Shown: positions 35,621 to 48,991, counted from the stretch's first letter. The stretch: 64,000 nt of DNA from Xestospongia muta (GCA_963693285.1 OY848928.1:2790501-2854500), one strand, 5' to 3'. Notes: generated by a model not told the origin, from the letters alone. Program-made: numbers and translations.

Positions 35621-37531
35621 TCAATCTTCATCATCACTGCTGTCCAGGTTGATCTCTTCCTCATCTCCACCAATAGCTTTCCAAAATGACATTACTACCT
35701 ACAAGACATTATTATGAAGGTTCTGATATCAACTTGAATGGACCTTTTCAGCATAAGCTTTTCTTTCTTCATGAGGTAAACTCTCTGCATGGGCTAACGG
35801 ACAATGTCATGAAAAGGATTGTACTAAACAAAGCACTATACCTTTCATATCTGCAAAACGTTCAAATAATTCTTCAAAACTCTCATCTCCAGGATCACCT
35901 AAGTCTTTATTTGACAAGAGTTCTTTTGGAAGAAGGTCATCTGTTAAAGAAGCTACAAGCCAAATAATTATGATTGTTTTGAATAATTTGCTTACGAAGT
36001 AAAGGATTTGGTACTTCATTAGCCAGATCAGTATTAGAGGAAGAATTAGTCTTTGCTAAGGGAATATTTTATGGGAAAGTATTTTAAAGAGATTGTAGTG
36101 GACTACCTTGTCCTTTCATTGTCATATTAGGCCATATGTGAGCCTGAAGAGCCTGTGATACTCTTGGTATACCTTCATCATCCTCACTATTATCTAATAC
36201 TAGTACACATTGCACATTATTAATAGAAACTGTGTTGTAGCTTACAATCATTGTCATCTTCTTCACTAAGTGATGAGTCTGATGACTTTGATCTCCAAAG
36301 AACTAATTCAAATCCATTTTCTAGACACCATTGTAAAGTACGTGGGTCAGTAGATTCATTTGCTGTAATCCCCACTAGAAGACAGACAGCTGGAGGGTCA
36401 GTACATTCCAAGTTCTGCCATACTTTTTGGACTCTTTCAAGATGATCTGGCTAGGAAAAGTTATAGTAAAATGTCATTTAGTGCTCTAAACATTTAAAGT
36501 AATGAGAATTGATTTCCTTTCAAGTCATGATCACCACCAAACCCAATTAGACACCCAAAACTCTAAATCTACATGTATGGGAGTATAAAGCTCTTCTATA
36601 TGTAACTCTTGTATAATAGAATTGATGATATTTGCACATTAGTCAAAATTGTAAATTTGGTCATTTTGTTAAAACCTGAAATGGAACGGAATGAATGTTT
36701 CTTTCCATTCCAGTTAATAAAATGCGGAAAGTGTTCTGTTGATAACAAAACGTTCTGTATTAAATTGTAATGATTATATTAATTATAGTATGCCTACCTT
36801 AAACGAGCAATGAATTAAGTGAAATATTTGATTATTTATAAGTAGTATAAAATGTGTTTGCTTTCTTTTGCTTCCAAACACAAGTGTCTTTATGCACATT
36901 TTATCAAATAGGTTTTTCCAAGTTTCCAACATTTCTTGTTGGAGGCAAAAGAAAAATTTGTCTTACCAGTAACTAATAAAATATGACACTTAATCTTTTA
37001 ATAAATCTAAATTAATTACATTAATAAAGAATTCTATTACTAAGTATAATATACTATAATAAATACCATCTTTATGAATTTAAAACAACCATATTCCACC
37101 TTTTAGTAACCAGAAAAAATGAAGTATTATGACCTCATTCCATTCTAGGTTTTAGTAATGACCTGTGCACATGTGTATATAGGTATACTTATATATCTAT
37201 CATGACATTATTTGACAGTATTTCTACATACATTTGCTAGTACACACAAGAAAATTATAGCTTCAGCTTTTCCTAATTGATGACTATCGTTGACTCCATC
37301 TTCATGTATTAAAATAGTCAGTATAGCAGTGTAATATTTGTTATCCACTTGCCAATCAACAGAATGTCCTATATCAGTACATCCAGATAGCTCTGAATTA
37401 TAAAACACAGGATTATAAACAGTACATGTAGTCACATACCACATATTATTACCTTTCACTAAATTTGTACATAGCTCTGGCTGTCCTGTACAGTCTACTA
37501 ATCTCACTATATTAGGATTGGCAGTAGCCAT
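35621..37531 (-). CDS. AAGAB: AAGAB / p34 (alpha- and gamma-adaptin-binding protein)
   Basis: Seven exons on the minus strand. Exon 1 (37531 to about 37213) starts MATANPNIVRLVDCTGQPEL and includes VDWQVDNKYYTAILTI, the counterpart of the IDNKYYSADI block of AAGAB. Later exons give DPRTLQWCLENGFELVLW (about 36340-36285), the acidic SSDSSLSEEDDNDC, IPRVSQALQAHIWPNMTMKG (about 36170-36110), SFEELFERFADMKG (about 35905-35850), ESLPHEERKAYAEK (about 35805-35750) and the last exon VVMSFWKAIGGDEEEINLDS ending DDED. AAGAB is a cytosolic chaperone-like factor for assembly of AP-1 and AP-2 adaptors; the GTPase-like N-terminal fold and the C-terminal helix are both present. An in-frame ATG lies 9 bp upstream. 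The stop is 152 bp from the convergent phosphatase stop. A decayed copy begins at 63068. Confidence 0.9.
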
Positions 37532-37540
37532 TTTGAGCAC

Positions 37541-39640
37541 TTAGAGGAAAGTCCCTCCCTATGATTGTATCACCATGACAACTAGCAACTATTATTGATT
37601 ACTCATGAACATTTTTGCCAATTTTTGGATTTTATTATTTTATTAGTTTAATTGTAGCTCTTAGCAATAGATGAGTAGGGTCAACTGAGTTACGTGAGAC
37701 TAGAACGAGTACATACCTGATAGTCGACTTGAATCAAGGTAAGTTCTAAAACTGAACTTATTATCATTGAATGTGGACTATAGTTTATGGTTTATATTAT
37801 GACTAGTCATTTAGTATGTGACAATTATCAGAATCACTTTAAGTTTGATTATAGTTCAAGTAACTAATTCATAGGAAGTTTTTTAAATATGTAAATTCAT
37901 TATGACTGGCAGCACTGCAAACTGAGCTGCATATATAATACTAGTCTTGTGCTCAGCCCCACACCGGTGACCCCTCCAGGAAAAAGAGTCTGGGAACACT
38001 ATTATGTCTGTAGTTTGAATGTATTGGTTTTAATGTATGATGTGATAGGCTACACCATAGATATATATTAGAGACTATGGCTACACATCTTAATATAAAT
38101 CTAGTACTATGTAGTACAGGTTGACTATAAGGAATACAAACTAACTTTGTAGACACACATATACACAATCATAGTAGGTAATACTTCCTTCTGTAATACT
38201 ATATATTTTTAAAAGCAAATGTTACACTATTTGAACTGGTCTAGCTGACAAAGACTCAACCATGTTACAAGCAGACCCTATTGTATATCTTCCATTTCAA
38301 TGAAACCTGTATTCTTTTGCTCCAACACGAAACATAGTTTCTTCAAATGAATTCAATATCATAGTTATGGAATATTTATTCATAATAACTATACCATTTT
38401 GTTTATATAAAAGCATTAACCTTTATTGGCTACCCTACTTCAATATATAAAAATGAAGGCTCATAATTAGGGGGCTTGGCTTACTCATTTTATACCACCT
38501 AATATCAATGAAGGCTCACACATGGCTGCCAAAATGTTGGGTTAAAAATTTTAGTAAAATTATTATGGCATGAACAGCCACATTAGACTGGGAATAAAGT
38601 AACTAATAATTTGAAAAATTCCAATAGACACAGTTAATATGAAGAGAAAATATGTTTGTACACTATATAATACATGATACATGAAAGATGATGATACTGA
38701 AATTATGACATCAGGAAGATATCGAAACTATCTGATAGGCAATAAACAAAAAATGCTTTTAATGTTAAAAAGTAAATGAATTATTTCGCTAATGATAGAA
38801 TAAAGTTTGAAGAGAATTTATCATACGACTTTTGTTCCTTCAAACCACTAACTTTAGTTCAATCTTGTTCTCACACATTTTATAATTTTATTTTTCATTT
38901 ATCCCAGCAGCTGTTAGACAATGGAATCTATCGAGTGCATCCCAATAAACTAATTTACAGTGATATCTTTTAAACCTAAACTAATTATTTAACTAACTAA
39001 TATTACAGGTACATACTACTTTTTTGCTAGGGCTTTTCATTGTATTAGTTCTTACTATGTAATAAATGTCCTGTGTTCATTATTATCAAAACAAATTTCC
39101 ATTTTAAAAAAAGACAAATGAATCAACTCTAGATGCATTATTCTTTGTCAGTGAATATCTCTGTTCAGTAAAGTATCATTAGCTCAATCTTGTAAATTAA
39201 ATGAAAATACTTTAAGAATTACATTTTCTTTAGTCCAACTTCATCAGTCTCTTAATTAGTAAAGAGAAGCTATCTTTTATGTACAGCTTTTACGAGTTCT
39301 CCAGATATCAACTCTATTGAATCTCAATAATCTTATGCTAATTGATACAATAATTATTATTCACTGCACTGCCTATGTTATTTATTGTAAACTTTCTAAC
39401 AATATGAAAAGGATAATGTTACTAAAAATAGATAACGCTCCTTCAACAACCAAATATGGTCATAGAGGTGACCACACCCTTTGTATAACTAACAGCTATA
39501 ATATATTTAATGGATGACCTCTTCCTATTTATCTATCAGTCTCTACTGTGTGGAGTATATAACATAGTGTTGATATCTATTAACTATAGGGACAAGAGGT
39601 TAGTAGTAACTAGTCAATACGTAGAGTAAGTTATTATTTG
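37541..39640. other. Long AT-rich intergenic region with a LINE tail remnant
   Basis: No gene is supported over about 2.1 kb. At about 38780-38970 (plus) there is a decayed segment reading FIPAAVRQWNLSSASQ. It resembles the arginine-x-x-x-WNSLP-type C terminus of non-LTR retrotransposon reverse transcriptases. The rest shows only simple AT-rich sequence. Confidence 0.35.
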
Positions 39641-39642
39641 AT

Positions 39643-40260
39643 ATGACATCTATACATGATATGAGAGATCTTAAGTTGACTTCATTATCTCTCAGTGTAG
39701 TTATGATTGATACCACTCAATGGAGAGTTAGTATTGGGTTATGGTATTGTCATCAGATACCATATACTACAAAAAAGGAAACTACTATCGATATCTCAGA
39801 ATGGATGGAGTCACTATTGCCTGAAGTATCAGGGGATTAGGGGGTGTGGTAACCTGAGTTTACCTAACCAGGACCTAATTCAGGTAAACATTAAAAAACA
39901 TATAACTGATACAGGGACTATATATGTATATGTCTTATTTACTTCAATAGAATTGATAGCAAGTAATGCGCTATGACTTCATGCTAAGAGTGGTTTTGTT
40001 GTTAAAGAAAAGCGGACTGAATACACTAGCCTACTAGGTATCTCACTAGAGGAATGGAGAAGACTCAAGACAACGACTGACATTGATCAAGACTACCACT
40101 TGCTTTAGAAGAAAGTTTACAATGGTGAATTACAAACAGTACTGACTCCTCTTAGGAAGAACCATCTCAGCTGTTGAGAACTGTGGAAATAAGGATATAG
40201 CTGTTATAATGAGAAGACAGCTAAATTTAAGAATTACGGTAATCTGTATACATATGTTAT
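39643..40260 (+). pseudogene. Decayed 5' exons of an NLR gene
   Basis: This aligns with exons 1 and 2 of the intact NLR at 54560-55137. The first part reads MIDTTQWRVSIGLWYCHQIP, matching MIDITQWRVGIGLWYCHQIP, but the frame ends in a stop at 39840. The whole hydrophobic-plus-2A stretch is gone; the next matching words are ggacctaattcaggtaaacatt. The DEATH-domain exon follows at about 39950-40215 with several stops and frameshifts (SLLGISLEEWRRLKTT is readable). No NACHT domain follows. Confidence 0.8.
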
Positions 40261-40264
40261 TAGT

Positions 40265-40490
40265 ATAATTGTTTAGACAATTGGCTGCTGAACTCTCCAT
40301 GACTCATTGTCCACCCACTTTTCAAGATTTCCTCCTCCTTCATGATGTGGATTTAGTCTATGTAGCTACAGAATTTGTTTTACAAGCTGAGGTTGCAGCT
40401 AAAGCATTAACGTCAAGAAAACATAGTGTCCATTCTAAACCACCCAGTATATCGTCAAGTGAAGCAGAGAAGATGCTTTTGTTGCCTTAA
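40265..40490 (+). other. Unrecognised exon-like open segment
   Basis: Open for 73 codons behind a plausible acceptor (tgtttag), reading LAAELSMTHCPPTFQDFLLL and ending EAEKMLLLP. It has no counterpart in the intact NLR exon 3. It may belong to the ankyrin-LRR gene relic downstream. Further short open stretches at 40893-41050 (SDEEEKELFKEDLILEKEL) and 41140-41353 (YIDVLLCVDPPTND) may be exons of the same lost gene. Family unknown. Confidence 0.3.
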
Positions 40491-41419
40491 TATTATTCTC
40501 AACTACTTTTCTAGACTCACATGAGATTCATACCTTGCTTTAGAAAACTGAAACGGTTCATTCAGGATGGTCACTTTGGGAGACTTGTGGGCCATAAGAT
40601 GTCCAAATCTCCATGGATTCCATAATACCTAAAGAACAATATAGCTGGAAATGCGATACTCACTTAGGGGTGAAGTCTTAAAATCCTATAGGTTCTCATA
40701 TTATCAATTGTATGTGGCATTTGTGTCCTAATTCCAGCAAAGTAGAGCGCATGAAATGCACATTTTGACGGTCAACACAACTCACACATGGTGAACAATT
40801 GAACCTGATGATTATTGCTCACTACAATTAAAGTATACTAATGGTATTGTAGGCAGTGTATTAATCAATTACATTATGAATCATTAATTGTTTAAATTAG
40901 TATTAAAAGTAACTGGTAAAAAAAGCCATGCACAAGTACATTGGATGGATCTGTATTGCCAATATAGTGATGAAGAAGAGAAAGAGCTATTCAAGGAGGA
41001 CTTGATATTGGAGAAGGAGTTGAGTGAGACAACTGAATTAAACCTAACCAGTTGAGTTGTATTATACATCAATGTTAGGTTATTGTGGTATTTATAAGGA
41101 ACTGAGAATTATTTTTGATCATGATGACAGCTGATAATAATGAAAAGACTTTTAGATTCATGTTTAGTAAATAGAACTGTTTTAGATTGTGTATACAAAT
41201 TGTACAAGTTAGGACAGTACATAGATGTTCTTTTGTGTGTGGACCCACCCACTAATGATAGCAGTACGAATCCATTCTGGATATCATCTGTTTATGTTAA
41301 AATTGTTTCTGACAAGCCTTCACCTAAGTCAAACTATCCTATATCATATGTATAATAGATTAATTTTTTGTTAATAGATCTACATATTAACATATTAAAC
41401 CTTGCCCTCAGGTTCAATT

Positions 41420-43924
41420 TGCAGAGGTGGAGTTGCACGTATGACATGTACTTATGTGTAGTCAATACTATCTGTGCTGTCACGCGAAAATGGAAGATGT
41501 AAAGTGGCTAGCTGAAAGTTTAGGAGTCTTGGTGTCGACTGATCCATCAGACGAACAGAAGAGAAGTTTTGATCGTTACATTCAACGCACTTCACACAAT
41601 CAATGTCTAGAGAAAGTAATCAACTATCCAATATAGAGATATAATGGTAGGACTTTAGTCCATATTGCAGCTGACAAATGTCTACCTGAATACTTAGAAG
41701 AATTGTTAGCCAATGGAGGTCAGATCTCTGATAGTAATCCCATGTGATTAACTTCTTATACAACATAAGAAGTCATCATTGCCTGATCTTTGTCAAGCGA
41801 GGACAATTTCACTCCAATTATTGTTCTTATACTGGCTTTTTCTCATTTTTAGACTCCTCTTCATTTGGCTGCCCTTCAAGGATATGCTCGTATATTGAAA
41901 TACTTATAACATATGGTGCTCAGATTAAAGTTAAAAATACTAGTGACACCTATAGACTTGGCCAGAGGAAAAATAAACTGTCAGGAAGTCTTCATGGATG
42001 CTATTGGTAAGGAATTAATTCACTTGTGTTAGTAAATCTATTCATCCATTTAGCAAAAGTAGAAGAGCCTGAAAGAAATAAAGAACAACATGTAATGGGT
42101 AAGTAATACTATCTCTCCTTTTCTAATACATTTTGATCATTTTAGAATTACATGCACTTGTTAACCATGGTACAACTGACTTGGATACCTTTGTCAATAT
42201 GTATTCTACTCTTGCTCCAATGGAGAAAGATTTAGGTACTAACTGGGCAGATTGGCTTTAGCAAACCTTGTTATATTGGTAAATGCACATGAATATTATT
42301 TATATGTAGACGTTTGTGTTTCCTTTAAATAAATGACATGTTTCTATAGTTGATTTTTTATTAAAACAATCACCTCATCAACCACTTAGCAACCTTGGTA
42401 ATGGGACACACCCCTCATCTCATTGTTGCATGTTATCATGGTAATGTAGAGTTGGAAGATCCCTCCTGAGGCACTAACGTACCTCACTTGGTGTTTATTT
42501 GCAATAAACAAAATGGCCTCTCTCCTCCTCATGTGAGTTGTTCCCGTGGTGATAAAGGCATGGTCCAACAAATATTAGATGCTGTACAACACCTTTATGA
42601 AGAGTTACAAACAAGATTTGAACCAGACAGACAAGATTGGACACATTCCACTGTTTAATGCTTGCTATCATGGTCGATTCAAAGTAGTGAAAAAGCTACT
42701 TGAGTTTAGACACATGTATTCTGATAAAAGTGATCTTAATGCTGAGACAGAGACAAAAAAACTCCACTTCATGCAGCTATTACAGCTCCACCAAAGTTTG
42801 CTAAAGAGCTTGTTGAGTTGTTGTTATGTGAGTGTACACTTAATTTAAATGTTGAAGCCAAGCCTTCTAGTCGAGCTCAAAAAATTCTTCAAGAGAACAG
42901 TGAGCTAGAAAAGACCCATAATGTTGATATCTCCAGAGGACTCAAAGAGGCCCCTGAAGAAGAGTGTGATGTGTGAAGATAGAATAGTCTCACCTCCACT
43001 TTCAGACACCCCAATTTCTGTTAATTCATACATTTCAGGTGATTTTGATGCAGAGATTGGTATTAAAAAACTATTTAGTTTATAGAGTTTATAGCTTTAT
43101 CAAAGATGTGATCTCATTCAACTCATTTTGTCCAAACAATGCCAGTTAAAGCACGATACTTTGATAATGATCAATATAGTGAGTTATGTGACACTCTCAC
43201 TGTCGTTATATCAACTACATTGGAATAAAAAACACCTATGAGCAATAGATGGAAAATGGTTGACTCCAATGTCACCATTTTATTCTTTTGACCTCAATAC
43301 CATGTCTAAAACGGTTGGCCTCATGTGTCAACCCATTACATTCACCTGAGTGGATTACACAAGTATTATTAGTGTATCTTTGCAGGAGAACAACTTGGGA
43401 AAAGTCTCTCTAGAGCTCTTTAATTTGCCTAATGTACAGACCATTAATGTATCTTATAATGAGCTTCATTATTTACCTTCTGAGGGTTCTGAGACTACTG
43501 ATGGTCTTCAGAAGTGTCATAGACTTCTCTTTTTGTCATTATCTCATAATAAGTTAACTGATCTTCCATTATGTCTATGGCTTCTTCCATCTCTACAAAC
43601 ACTCAATGCTGGTGATAACAAATTAAAATATTTAACAAAGATCCCTTGGTAGGTAAGGACATTGATTTCTGCCCCTCACTGGCAGAAATTAATCTATCAC
43701 ACAATAAACTAAAGAGATTACACGATTTTCTTTTCTGCCTTCCTAAAGTGACTAAACTAAATCTTTCTAACAATTTACTCATAAGCCTGCCTTCTACTAC
43801 TTGGCAATATGAGTCTATACAAGAATTGGATGTCAGCAACAACCAACTAACTGTTCTGCCATGCTGTGAAGGAGACAAGTTGTCTGAAGCTAGAAGTGTC
43901 TGTAGCAAGGGACATTTATGTTAG
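41420..43924 (+). pseudogene. Broken ankyrin-LRR gene (ROCO/LRRK-like N-terminal half)
   Basis: Plus-strand exon-like pieces encode ankyrin repeats. These are DVKWLAESLGVLVSTD at 41480-41540, TLVHIAADKCLPEYLEELLA at 41655-41715, TPLHLAALQGYARILKYL at about 41854-41920, DKIGHIPLFNACYHGRFKVV at 42617-42690 and TPLHAAITAPPKFAKELVEL at about 42760-42820. After a gap come leucine-rich repeats at 43380-43900 (LFNLPNVQTINVSYNELHYL, LAEINLSHNKLKRL, IQELDVSNNQLTVLP). Introns with normal borders survive (for example 42102-42145). Stops interrupt the ankyrin part, and one frameshift near 43650 splits the LRR block. Ankyrin followed by LRR is the front of LRRK/ROCO proteins, but no ROC GTPase or kinase is present. 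It is a pseudogene or, less likely, a misassembled gene. Confidence 0.65.
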
Positions 43925-44415
43925 AACACGTTAGGCAGAATGGTTATTGACAGGAAAATTACATTAAGACACAGGAGCTGGGAGAGTTAAATTATATAGG
44001 ATACAGTAGATGGGACAATTTACATTAAAGCATAATTATTAGACAGGATGGTTATTAACAGGACAATTACATTAAGACACAGGAGATGGGAGAGTTAAAT
44101 TAGGATACAATAGATGGACCAATTACATTAGGACATAGTACTGACAGTAGATGGTTCCATTTTATTAGGACATAGTAGATGGGACATCTACGTTAGAACA
44201 AGTTAGACAGGATGGTTATTAACAGGACAATTACATTAAGACACAGGAGATGGGATTGTTAAATTAGGACATAATAGATGGGAAATTTACGTTAGAACAC
44301 ATTAGACAGGATGGTTATTAACAGGACAATTACATTAGGACACAGTAGATGGAAAAATTACATTAGGTCACAGTGGACAGGATTGTTACATTAGGACGCA
44401 GTGGATGAGAGAAGA
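43925..44415. repeat. Minisatellite-like tandem repeat
   Basis: A composite repeat built from words such as attagacaggatggttatta, acaggacaattacattaaga and cacaggagatggga. Four higher-order copies start near 43931, 44042, 44200 and 44304, so the spacing is irregular (about 105-160 bp), each made of smaller units of about 20-35 bp. It abuts the end of the broken LRR gene. Confidence 0.8.
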
Positions 44416-44930
44416 TACAAAAATAAATGATATATGTGGGAAAGCTATCAAAATAAAATAAGAGGGTGGAAGTAACTACATTTATATTGTTTATATAGGA
44501 AGTTATACAAAGAATAAGCAGGAAGATATACTTCTAACACAATTGACTATAATGAAAGGATAATAGCCTATAAATATATAGAGAGATCTATATGCTGTAA
44601 TGCACTACACAACAAATGCAAAAGAAGAGGAATTGTCTGACAATTACAACCTGATACTGATACCAAGTAGACCAAGGAGGAGAAATAGGCTTGTATCACA
44701 TAAAGACATTTAATTGATTTTATTCAGACTTGCTCCATTGTACTAAATATACTGGTTACTAAAGTCTATATATTACAGAGAAAAGGACTAGTCAGGTATT
44801 ATTTCTTAAATTTATTATATGACAGACTTAATTCAGATACCAATGAACTAAAACGTACTAAGGACTAAATGAAAAAAAAACTAAAACTGACTAAGTTCAC
44901 TGAATAGAAAAGGTTAGAGGGACAAGCTAG
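44416..44930. other. AT-rich spacer
   Basis: No gene, repeat or element seen; simple AT-rich sequence between the minisatellite and the minus-strand gene fragment. Confidence 0.4.
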
Positions 44931-44935
44931 CTATA

Positions 44936-45480
44936 CTAACACACATGAAGTACTGTTACTCTGACCTTATTTGTTAATACTGTCTTCCACTTTGTTGCAG
45001 CCAGGAACAACTTTGCCTCAGTATTTACTGCAGAGAACAGGCAGAATGACTCAACAGCATGGACTCCAGTTTTTTCTTCTTGTCTTGCTAAACAGCTCTG
45101 CAGAAGTAACGTCATGGCAGACTGGTTGCTAAAATGAAGAAATGGCAACTAAGTTTATTATTTTCTAGTACGAAATTGGCGCCACTAGAGCGGCTAATCG
45201 AACTGAGCATGCTCAGTTGATCATCGAGATCGCGCCATGATAGTAACAACAATAATTATATCTCCCTATATATTGTCTAGTACACAATGCACATTTTCTG
45301 TCTGAATGTAAGTTTATTAATCGCACATATATGACGCCTTACCTTGTATAGCAGCATGTCATCATCTCGTTACAATGGGTGGAGTTACTGCCTAGCATTT
45401 GGACCAATTGAGGAACATATGCCAGCAGACCATATCGTTTATTAAGTATCTTTCCCAATGAACAATAGTTTAAACATTTA
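44936..45480 (-). CDS. Unrecognised minus-strand gene fragment (two exons)
   Basis: Two minus-strand segments have coding character and splice signals. The upstream one (about 45475-45346) reads LGKILNKRYGLLAYVPQLVQ and then MLGSNSTHCNEMMTCCYTR, with a GTAAGG donor. The second (about 45132-44940) reads NQSAMTLLLQSCLARQEEKT, GVHAVESFCLFSAVNTEAKL and FLAATKWKTVLTNK behind a ttttag acceptor. It then runs to a stop or splices at GTCAGAG. The helix-rich composition suggests an alpha-solenoid, but I cannot name a family. No start or further exon was found, so it may be a relic. The intron between them contains a perfect 18-bp palindrome. Confidence 0.35.
45201..45218. repeat. Perfect 18-bp palindrome
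   Basis: AACTGAGCATGCTCAGTT reads the same on both strands. It sits in a locally GC-richer pocket inside an intron-like gap. It could be a dimeric factor site or chance. Confidence 0.6.
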
Positions 45481-46290
45481 GGCATAAAATTACTTGAAAC
45501 AGTATAAATATAAAATCACATCAATATAACAAAGATACTGATTAACATTAACATAAAAAACTTCATCTCTAATGTCTACATTTTACAGTTATGTTGTAGA
45601 ATGTGCAGCAATCAATGATGAAGATCATCACATATTAAGTCTATGAAGTTGACTTTCTTTAATCTAAAAATATAATGAGAGGATGACCACTTAATAATAA
45701 TTGCTAAGCAATAGTTCCAATAGAGTCATAGGATCAGGGACAAGAATGTCAGACATCACACACTAGTTCCCATTATAAGCTGATAATGGTACTCATGAAA
45801 ATAATGTTTATTAAAAAGATTGAGATTTGAGTGTAATGATCTTATACCCACTCGGTATACTAGGAATTTAGAAGTCTAACAATTAAATCTAGTTCTTACA
45901 AACACACAGGACACACATTTAAATTTAAAGGAATGTACATGCTATCTACATTAAGAGAATGGCAAAACAATTTGATAACATATTTAATAATTTACAAGGA
46001 TGGATGATCACATCAGGAACCTATAACTGCAAACTGCAAAGGCTGTGATGTACACTGATTTAGAACTTACAAATGCTTTCAACATCTAAATGGTGTCAAT
46101 TAAAAAATAATACAGGTATGTTTTAACAGCTATTCTCACTTACATTTCACGTGATAAATCAAGGCGATATGAGAATAAGCTCTCTCTTAATAGCCATTTT
46201 ATTGTACGCGTCAAGACTCAGCAGAGCATTAGCCCCACCTTCTTTACACCACGTGACTGCACTCTGCTGCAAGTCTGCATCACAAGACCA
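45481..46290. promoter_or_regulatory. Upstream region of the OSCP copy
   Basis: AT-rich for most of its length. The last 80 bp before the ATG are GC-richer, with a CACGTG E-box at 46250-46255, and look like the retained promoter of the original OSCP gene. Confidence 0.35.
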
Positions 46291-47697
46291 TGGCTGCCTG
46301 GAGAGGACTTAGCTGGCTCAGAGTCAATCATTCAGTATGTATATAACAAAAAAAAGCAATGGAATAGCTATTTAATATTCAATAATTATGTTCATAATGC
46401 TGTACACGTGTCTCTTAATATAAGGCTACATGTATCATATCAACCATAAAGATGGTTTTGGTTGAGCTATGTACGGTCTAGTCTCATATCCAGTCCTGCA
46501 ATGTTTCCCTATTGTTTGTAGGTCTGGGTATGAGACTGTGCTCAGTCTGACTTCTGGTTTGGTCATTGTCACAAAATTCAGTAGTGGGTAACCTCCTTCG
46601 TTTGAGCATCGATAATTGGAGACAATCAGTATGAAAGTGTGCATCAATCACTTCAGATTTTATAGTGCATTAAGTTATATGTGACTTGTTCTTTTATTCA
46701 TTTAGACTTGTTCAATGAGATATCTGAGTACAACATTACCAACAGGAACAGCCTCACAACAAAGTATCAAGGTAGTTGTCTAAAGTGACTATGATGATAG
46801 GTATAATACTGGTCAACATTTTAATGATGCATTCGTCTCAATAAAGGGTATTTAATTTGGTACTGTTGGAGTGTAATTAGATGCAATATGTGGCCTTGCT
46901 CTCAAGCTAGTAACTTCATCAAGTTTATGTAAATTACAAAAATAATAGCAATTAAATTCCAAACTTAAATAAACTTTATATTAATAACATCACCAGGCAT
47001 ACAGAGGTATGTGTATAATGTTTATCGTAAAATACTGAATTATTATTAGTAATTAAATGCCATAGGATCATTAGACTTCAATTTCCAATAAAAGTGACTT
47101 ATATGTCAAATTGTGATTTGTGACTATATGTACAGTATTTAACATTTATATTATAGGCTCCTATTCAATTGTATGGATTAGAAGAAAGATATGCTCATGC
47201 TTTGTTTTTAATTGCTAGTAAGAAAACGCCAGTAGAGAAAGTCGAAGAGGAACTAAAGACTTTCAGGTAATTAATAGTTATTAATATAACTCCTATTATA
47301 ACTGCTAATCTATAATTTATAGTGAAGTACACGTAAAGTCTATATGTACATGTATGGGTTTATCCAATGGTTATTTTAAAACTGTGGCTTTCTTTTTATA
47401 AAAACTGATGCAAGATTGAACAGCTCTCTCTGGTTTCATTATATAGTAACCCTACTATCAGAAAACAATAGAAACAAAGTAAGTAACAAAAATAAGTATT
47501 CTTTTAACACTTATTCATCTGTAGCTGGTCTTAATGATGTTTTAAAAGAAAAGAATTATTCTGATATCACTGTGAAAGTCTTTGGTAAGTCCATAATCCA
47601 CAGTGACGTATCACCTGTTAATGTTGTCATAATGATGTTACATGTGCATTAGCTGAAAATAATTGGACAAAAACTAATTGTAGATTTTCAAGTAAGT
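46291..47697 (+). pseudogene. ATP5PO: ATP synthase OSCP (subunit O) copy, truncated and frameshifted
   Basis: This intron-bearing copy starts MAAWRGLSWLRVNHS (46291 to about 46335), a mitochondrial presequence. It continues with TCSMRYLSTTLPTGTASQQS (about 46707-46772) and APIQLYGLEERYAHALFLIA then SKKTPVEKVEEELKTF (about 47158-47266), which is clear OSCP. The next exon (about 47414-47480) holds NPTIRK but with a frameshift before it and a stop after it. GLNDVLKEKNYSDITVKVF (about 47524-47583) and a degraded LAEN motif (about 47652-47690) follow. The C-terminal third, which contacts the ATP synthase stalk, is absent; a CT microsatellite takes its place. OSCP links F1 to the peripheral stalk, so a working copy must exist elsewhere. 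Introns show it arose by DNA duplication, not retroposition. Confidence 0.75.
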
Positions 47698-47726
47698 ATT
47701 TACTCTATATGTGTACTTGTATAAGA

Positions 47727-48985
<1,259 letters not shown>

Positions 48986-48991
48986 ATGTGA

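Noticed and set aside
36251..36445. Plus-strand frame over AAGAB, repeated at 63695-63889
   Set aside because: It is antisense to the acidic AAGAB exon; its repetition reflects the duplicated locus, not a gene.
38776..38973. 65-codon plus-strand frame as a gene
   Set aside because: The recognisable LINE-tail words lie in another frame of the same stretch; better explained as a retrotransposon remnant.
45201..45218. Palindrome as a transposon terminal repeat
   Set aside because: No second copy, target duplication or element body was seen around it.
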